Origin: Comamonadaceae bacterium
GTDB lineage: Bacteria > Pseudomonadota > Gammaproteobacteria > Burkholderiales > Burkholderiaceae_C
Assembly: GCA_003599455.1 (NCBI GenBank)
Contig: QZKF01000103.1
Coordinates: 1-37,506 of the forward strand
Length of the DNA: 37,506 nucleotides
Direction of reading: 5' to 3'
Below are positions 33,067 to 37,506 of this stretch, piece by piece. Position numbers and translations under genes: made by a program. Within the stretch, counting starts at the first letter, position 1. Each line of letters starts with the position of its first letter. The notes under the pieces are model-generated. The model was not told where the DNA came from. It saw only the letters and a program-made list of their open reading frames with translations, and made no database searches.

Positions 33067-33155
33067 TACAGACGAATGGCACGCCACAAAACGCCGGAAT
33101 CGTGACACGCTGCGCCGATACAGTGGCGCATTCCCCCACGCCACCGGAGACCGCC

Positions 33156-34277
33156 ATGAACTCAGCCCTGCCCACCGCCGTCCAGACCGCCGCGACCGAA
33201 TGGGAGAACCCCATGGGCACCGACGGTTTCGAGTTCATCGAATACGCCGCACCCGACCCGGTGGCCATGGGTGCGCTGTTCGAGCGCATGGGCTTCAAGC
33301 CGATCGCGAAGCACCGCCACAAGGCCGTGACGCTGTACCGCCAGGGCGAGATCAACTTCATCATCAACGCCGAGCCCGACAGCTTCGCGCAGCGCTTCGC
33401 GCGCCTGCATGGCCCCAGCGTGTGCGCGATCGCCTTCCGCGTGCGCGACGCCAAGGCCGCCTACGAGCGCGCGATCTCGCTCGGCGCCTGGGGCTACGCA
33501 CAGTCGGCCGGCCCGGGCGAGCTGAACATCCCGGCCATCAAGGGCATCGGCGACTCGATCATCTATTTCATCGACCGCTGGCGCGGCAAGAACGGCGCCA
33601 AGGAAGGCGACATCGGCAACATCGGTTTCTTCGATGTGGACTTCGAGCCTCTGCCCGGTGCCGAGCTCAACCCCGTGGGCCACGGCCTGACCTACATCGA
33701 CCACCTGACGCACAACGTGCACCGCGGCCGCATGGACGAGTGGGCGGGCTTCTACGAGCGCCTGTTCAACTTCCGCGAAGTGCGCTACTTCGACATCGAG
33801 GGCCAGGCCACCGGCGTGAAGAGCAAGGCCATGACCAGCCCCTGCGGCAAGATCCGCATCCCGATCAACGAAGAAGGCAACGAAAAGGCGGGGCAGATCC
33901 AGGAGTACCTGGACCGCTACCACGGCGAGGGCATCCAGCACATCGCCATGGGCTCGACCAACCTCTACGACACGGTCGACGCGCTGGAGCTCAGCGGCGT
34001 GAAGCTGCTCAACACCAGCGAGACCTACTACGAGCTGCTGCCCAAACGCATCCCGAACCACGGTGAAAACGTGGAAGCGCTGAAGCAGCGCAACATCCTC
34101 GTGGATGGCGCACCCGGCGAGCTGCTGCTGCAGATCTTCAGCGAGAACCAGCTCGGCCCGATCTTCTTCGAGTTCATCCAGCGCAAGGGCAACCAGGGCT
34201 TTGGCGAGGGCAACTTCAAGGCCCTGTTCGAGACCATGGAGCTCGACCAGGTGCGCCGTGGTGTGCTCAAGGCCTGA
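33156..34277 (+). CDS. hpd: 4-hydroxyphenylpyruvate dioxygenase
   Basis: Fe(II)-dependent dioxygenase converting 4-hydroxyphenylpyruvate to homogentisate in tyrosine degradation. The 373-residue protein is a two-domain VOC fold. The catalytic C-terminal domain holds the iron triad: His in YIDHLTHNVHRG near 192, His in GIQHIAMGSTN near 268, and Glu in IFFEFIQRKGNQGFGEGNF near 348, the last segment being a family hallmark. The start at 33156 (MNSALPTAVQ) follows CGGAGA. It is 11 bp upstream of phhA, forming a two-gene unit from phenylalanine to homogentisate. Homogentisate dioxygenase is not in the window. Confidence 0.97.
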   Translation: MNSALPTAVQTAATEWENPMGTDGFEFIEYAAPDPVAMGALFERMGFKPIAKHRHKAVTLYRQGEINFIINAEPDSFAQRFARLHGPSVCAIAFRVRDAKAAYERAISLGAWGYAQSAGPGELNIPAIKGIGDSIIYFIDRWRGKNGAKEGDIGNIGFFDVDFEPLPGAELNPVGHGLTYIDHLTHNVHRGRMDEWAGFYERLFNFREVRYFDIEGQATGVKSKAMTSPCGKIRIPINEEGNEKAGQIQEYLDRYHGEGIQHIAMGSTNLYDTVDALELSGVKLLNTSETYYELLPKRIPNHGENVEALKQRNILVDGAPGELLLQIFSENQLGPIFFEFIQRKGNQGFGEGNFKALFETMELDQVRRGVLKA

Positions 34278-34288
34278 GGGCGCACGCC

Positions 34289-35143
34289 ATGGCCGTTGAA
34301 CCCGTCGTCTACGGTGCCAGCGACCGTCCGCCGCGCGGCGACTACGCGCGCGCGCGGACCGACTACACCTGCGCGCAGGACTGGGCCTCGTACACCGCGG
34401 CCGACCACGACACCTACCACCGCCTCTACGAACGCCAGACCGCGCTGCTGCCCGGGCTGGCCTGTGACGCTTTCATCGAGGCCCTGCCCTCGCTGGGCGT
34501 GAAGGACCGCATCCCGCGCTTCGAGGAAATCAACGAACGCCTGAAGCCCGCGACCGGCTGGGAGATCGTGGCCGTGCCGGGCCTGATCCCCGAGCGGCCG
34601 TTCTTCGACCTGCTGGCCAACCGGCGTTTTCCGGTGACGGACTGGATCCGCCAGCCCGCCGAGTTCGACTACGTGGTCGAGCCCGATGTGTTCCACGACC
34701 TGTTCGGCCATGTGCCGCTGCTGTTCAACCCGGTGTTCGCCGACTACGTGCAGCGCTACGGCGCCGGCGGCCTGAAGGCGCACGACCTGGGCGCGGGCGA
34801 GCTGCTGTCGCGGCTGTACTGGTACACCATCGAATTCGGCCTGATCCGCCAGGCCGACGGCCTGCGTGCCTACGGCGCCGGCATCCTGAGTTCGTCGGGC
34901 GAGCTGCGCCACAGTGTCACCAGCCCGAAAGCCAGGCGCATTGCGCTGGACCTGCTGCGCTGCATGCGCACGCGCTACAAGATCGACGACTACCAGGCCA
35001 CCTACTTCGTGATCGACAGCTTCGAGCAGCTGTTCGAGATGACCGCGCCCGACTTCGCTCCGCTCTACGAGACGGTGCGCTCGCTCGGCGAGCTGGCGGC
35101 CGACGCCACCATCGCGAGCGACTCGTCCATCACCCTGGGGTGA
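34289..35143 (+). CDS. phhA: phenylalanine 4-monooxygenase
   Basis: Pterin-dependent hydroxylase converting phenylalanine to tyrosine. The 284-residue monomer-type bacterial enzyme includes IPRFEEINERLKPATGWEIVAVPGLIP near 72 and the iron-binding VEPDVFHDLFGHVPLLFNPVFADY near 130 (two His). The third ligand Glu is in LYWYTIEFGLI near 178, and GAGILSSSGELRHS (near 193) is also conserved. All are intact. No pterin-4a-carbinolamine dehydratase (phhB) is beside it. It follows hpd by 11 bp. Its last 79 bp overlap, antisense, the 3' end of the alpha/beta hydrolase gene. Confidence 0.96.
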   Translation: MAVEPVVYGASDRPPRGDYARARTDYTCAQDWASYTAADHDTYHRLYERQTALLPGLACDAFIEALPSLGVKDRIPRFEEINERLKPATGWEIVAVPGLIPERPFFDLLANRRFPVTDWIRQPAEFDYVVEPDVFHDLFGHVPLLFNPVFADYVQRYGAGGLKAHDLGAGELLSRLYWYTIEFGLIRQADGLRAYGAGILSSSGELRHSVTSPKARRIALDLLRCMRTRYKIDDYQATYFVIDSFEQLFEMTAPDFAPLYETVRSLGELAADATIASDSSITLG

Positions 35144-36057
35144 AACGCCATGGCCACATGGGCCGCGCCGGGCACCAGGCGGTTGTCGGCGCCAGGCAGC
35201 GTGGCGGTGGAGGCGGGGAACACGATGTTGTCCGCGTTCGAGTACCAGCACACGAAGTCCGCGTAGGTGTCGGTGGGCGCGATCTGTACCTCGCGCGCCT
35301 GCAGCTCGCGCAGCCAGTCGCCGTCCAGCCGCATCTGCCGGCCGTTGGCCACGCGGCTGAAGCGCCCGAGCCAGGTGCCGCGGTGGGGGCTGCCGATGGT
35401 GACCACGCGGTGCACCGGGGTGTCGGGCTCGACCACCCGCCAGGCGCGCGCCACCAAGCCACCCATGCTGTGGCACACCAGCATCGGCGGTCGACCGGTC
35501 AGCGCGTGCGCGCGGCGCACCGCGTCGCTGATCTGCGGCACGTAGTCGTCGATGTCGCCGAACACCGGCTCCAGGTTCACCGACACGTAGGGCACGCCCT
35601 CGTTGCGCAGCCGGCGCATCCACGGCAGCCAGAGGCCCCGGTTGCACACGAAGCCGTGCACGAACACCACGGCTGGCGTGATGCTGTGTGACGGCTCACT
35701 GTCGTCGGGCAGGCTGGCCCATCGAAAGGGCTGGCGCCAGGCGAACACCACGGGCGCCACGCGCACCTCCTGCCACCAGGCGCTGGCCAGGCCGCGCCAC
35801 CCCGCGGGCGGTGCCGCGTCCAGCCGGTTCAGCCGGGCCGCGGCCAGGCCTTCCAGCCCGAGCACCAGCGCATAACCGCCCAGCGACAACAAGGCGCCGA
35901 CCACGGCGAGCACGGGTGAGCGCGGCCACCAATAGAGCAGCCAGACCAGCGTGAAGGCCATCGAGCCCAACACCAGTGCCTGCTGCAGGCGGGCCAGGCG
36001 GGAGCCGGTGGTGCGTGGTCGGGCGGGTGGCGTGATGGGAGCGGCGTGATCGGGCAT
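35065..36057 (-). CDS. membrane-anchored alpha/beta hydrolase (lipase-like)
   Basis: A 330-residue alpha/beta hydrolase with two N-terminal membrane helices (about 28-45 and 48-72), then an esterase/lipase domain. The oxyanion segment is VVFVHGFVCNRGLWLPW near 130, the nucleophile elbow is MLVCHSMGGLVARAW near 193 (Ser in CHSMGG), and the likely catalytic His is in GAAHVAMAFHP near 300. VTIGSPHRGTWLGRF resembles triacylglycerol lipase and PGAP1-like enzymes. The substrate is unknown. The last 79 bp overlap the convergent phhA end, removing only a disordered-looking tail (SSPSERTVS). It diverges from the FFLEELY gene. Confidence 0.88.
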   Translation of the reverse strand: MPDHAAPITPPARPRTTGSRLARLQQALVLGSMAFTLVWLLYWWPRSPVLAVVGALLSLGGYALVLGLEGLAAARLNRLDAAPPAGWRGLASAWWQEVRVAPVVFAWRQPFRWASLPDDSEPSHSITPAVVFVHGFVCNRGLWLPWMRRLRNEGVPYVSVNLEPVFGDIDDYVPQISDAVRRAHALTGRPPMLVCHSMGGLVARAWRVVEPDTPVHRVVTIGSPHRGTWLGRFSRVANGRQMRLDGDWLRELQAREVQIAPTDTYADFVCWYSNADNIVFPASTATLPGADNRLVPGAAHVAMAFHPRVMDESLAMVASAASSPSERTVS

Positions 36058-36132
36058 GTGCGCACTATCGCACGGGGGCCGGTCGCCGAATTAGACTGAC
36101 ACGTCCTGCAAAACCGCCTCACCCCCCGAACC

Positions 36133-36879
36133 ATGTCCCACAAGCCCAGCGCCGCCGACCGCATCCGCACGCACATCGAGCGTGTCGGCCAGCTGCGCCA
36201 GCAGGCCAGCTCGGTCGGGCTGGATCACGCGGTCAACGAGGTGAAGCGTCTGCAGGCCCGGCGCTTTCGCGCCACGTATGCCGATTTCCTGCAGCACCCG
36301 GTCTACGCACCCGCCACCCGCTTCTTTCTCGACGAGCTCTACGGCGTGCACGACTTCGCCCAGCGCGATGCGCAGTTCGCCCGCATCGCCGGCGCGCTGG
36401 AGCGCCTGTTTCCCGAGGCGGTGGCCCAGCTTGCCGTCGACCTGGCCGAGACCCACGCGCTGACCGAGGTGCTGGACCACGACCTGGCCACCCACTGGCT
36501 CGCGCACGGTGTCGCGTTGCCGCCGGCCCTGCGCTACACCCTGAGCTGGCGCCAGACCGGTGACCGCCAGGCCCGCGCACGCCAGCTCGCGGTCGTGCAG
36601 CACATGGGCCTGGAGCTGCAGCGGCTCACGCGCATGCGGCCGTTGCGGCTGGCGCTGCGCATGATGCGCAACCCGGCCCGCGCAGCCGGGCTCGACGCCC
36701 TGCAGCACTTCCTGGAAAGTGGCTTCGATGCGTTTGCCTCGCTGGGCGATGCCCGGGTGTTCCTGGACACCATCAGCGCGCGCGAGTCGCGCTGGATATC
36801 GGTCCTGTTCGACGGGAGCGAGCACGACGCCAGCGCGGCCCTGGCCGCCGAGCTGGCGCGCGCCCCTGCGGCCGACTGA
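36133..36879 (+). CDS. FFLEELY-motif protein (uncharacterised)
   Basis: A 248-residue, largely helical soluble protein. It carries RFRATYADFLQHPVYAPATRFFLDELYG (near 37-65), corresponding to the FFLEELY motif that names a proteobacterial family of unknown function, and the following DFAQRDAQFARIAGALERLFP also fits. The remainder is Arg/Leu-rich helix with no catalytic motif I can name. Its length and reading frame are normal. It diverges from the alpha/beta hydrolase (75 bp gap) and precedes the acyl-CoA ligase by 111 bp. I assign the family by memory of the motif and no function. Confidence 0.8.
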   Translation: MSHKPSAADRIRTHIERVGQLRQQASSVGLDHAVNEVKRLQARRFRATYADFLQHPVYAPATRFFLDELYGVHDFAQRDAQFARIAGALERLFPEAVAQLAVDLAETHALTEVLDHDLATHWLAHGVALPPALRYTLSWRQTGDRQARARQLAVVQHMGLELQRLTRMRPLRLALRMMRNPARAAGLDALQHFLESGFDAFASLGDARVFLDTISARESRWISVLFDGSEHDASAALAAELARAPAAD

Positions 36880-36990
36880 GCCGCCGGCCCACCCGTGTGC
36901 TTTGTGTGACAGACCCCTAGGGCTGCCCCGGTACCGGGTGCGGCGCTGTCTTGCCAGAATGGCGGCTCCACTCACGCACCCGCCACACCC

Positions 36991-37506
36991 ATGAACCGAC
37001 CCTGGCTCACCCAATACCCCGAAGGCGTCCCGCACGATGTGGCGCCCGAGCAATACCGCTCGCTGGCCGCGCTGCTCGAAGAGTCCTTCAAGCACAACGC
37101 GCGCGAACCCGTCTGCGTATGCATGGAGCAATGGATGAGCTATGGCGAGCTCGACGGCCTCAGCGCCGCGATGGGCGCCTGGCTGCAGGGTCGCGGCCTG
37201 GTGCCGGGTGCGCGCGTGGCGATCATGCTGCCCAACGTGCCGCAGTTCCTGATCACCATGGCGGCGATCGTGCGCGCCGGTTACACCGTGGTCAACGTCA
37301 ACCCGCTGTACACCGCCCGCGAACTGGAACACCAGCTCAGGGACTCGGGCGCGCAGGCCATCGTGATCCTGGAGAACTTCGCGCACACGCTGGAGGAGGT
37401 GATCGACAAGACCTCGGTGGAGCACGTGGTGGTCGCCAGCCTGGGCGACCAGCTCGGGTTCTGGTACGGCCGCTGGATCACTTTCGCCGTGCGGCACCTC
37501 GCCAAG
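36991..37506 (+). CDS. fadD: long-chain-fatty-acid--CoA ligase, N-terminal part (cut by window edge)
   Basis: The first 172 residues of an AMP-forming acyl-CoA synthetase, expected to total about 560. It starts MNRPWLTQYPEGVPHDVAPEQYRSL, the FadD N-terminus. WMSYGELDGLSAAMGAWLQGRGLVPGARVAIMLPNVPQF and VRAGYTVVNVNPLYTARELEHQLRDSGAQAIV match the N-terminal ANL domain of FadD closely. The ATP-binding P-loop (TGGTTG region) and C-terminal lid lie beyond the right edge, so specificity cannot be judged. The 111-bp gap upstream contains a small CCCGGTACCGGG palindrome (36927-36938) but no promoter I would defend. Confidence 0.93.
   Translation, partial: MNRPWLTQYPEGVPHDVAPEQYRSLAALLEESFKHNAREPVCVCMEQWMSYGELDGLSAAMGAWLQGRGLVPGARVAIMLPNVPQFLITMAAIVRAGYTVVNVNPLYTARELEHQLRDSGAQAIVILENFAHTLEEVIDKTSVEHVVVASLGDQLGFWYGRWITFAVRHLAK

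Noticed and set aside
36927..36938. CCCGGTACCGGG palindrome upstream of the fadD-like gene
   Set aside because: Only 12 bp and GC-rich; such short palindromes are expected by chance here and no promoter elements frame it.

Overview
The window is GC-rich (about 68-70 %) bacterial chromosome. Gene content and order (a leucine-degradation operon that also carries carbonic anhydrase and aceK, CorC-Lnt-GlyQ-GlyS-GmhB-PlsC synteny, divergent Lrp/HPPD-PhhA, an FFLEELY-motif protein) point to Betaproteobacteria, Burkholderiales, most likely family Comamonadaceae (Hydrogenophaga- or Acidovorax-like). This placement is an inference from memory of these families. I see no rRNA, tRNA, CRISPR array, transposase, integrase or phage gene. 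It reads as core chromosome with a few small accessory pieces.

Layout. 1-5861 (minus) is the methylcrotonyl-CoA carboxylase cluster: mccB, an acyl-CoA dehydrogenase, a LiuC-type hydratase, a DUF4126 membrane protein and mccA (cut by the window edge), with a divergent AraC-type regulator (5971-7029). 6994-8464 (minus) holds a HAD phosphatase, a YchJ-like protein and a rhodanese. 8569-9273 (plus) is a glutathione transferase. 9384-12250 (minus) is the trkA-trkH potassium uptake pair. 12251-12576 is the only gene-free stretch over 300 bp and is filled by two inverted copies of a highly structured repeat. 12577-19180 (minus) is a long probable operon: thioesterase, isovaleryl-CoA dehydrogenase, carbonic anhydrase, aceK, thiolase, acyl-CoA dehydrogenase. 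Its promoter carries a perfect 22-bp palindrome matched (20/22) upstream of the MerR-family liuR gene at 21405-21806. Between them lie an IMPACT/YigZ protein, a TetR regulator divergent from a VOC protein with shared palindromic operators, and a DUF1304 membrane protein. 21896-27210 (minus) is glyQ-glyS-gmhB-plsC-YgjP-type metallopeptidase. An unrecognised 485-residue protein (27310-28767) sits between glyQ and lnt-corC. Then come a GNAT acetyltransferase, Lrp/AsnC divergent from hpd-phhA (phenylalanine/tyrosine catabolism), a membrane-anchored alpha/beta hydrolase, an FFLEELY-motif protein, and the start of a fadD-like acyl-CoA ligase.

How the genes fit together. Leucine-derived isovaleryl-CoA is oxidised (ivd), carboxylated with bicarbonate (mccA/mccB, bicarbonate plausibly from the co-transcribed carbonic anhydrase), hydrated (LiuC) and cleaved to acetoacetate plus acetyl-CoA. 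HMG-CoA lyase and the acetoacetate-activating enzyme are not in the window. The thiolase can finish acetoacetyl-CoA, and AceK can direct the resulting acetyl-CoA into the glyoxylate shunt. LiuR is the obvious switch for the ivd operon.

The most unusual signals are the structured repeat pair at 12305-12556, whose outer and apical stems differ in sequence between copies but still pair around identical core blocks; the orphan protein at 27310-28767; and a GmhB that has lost both acidic residues of HAD motif IV.
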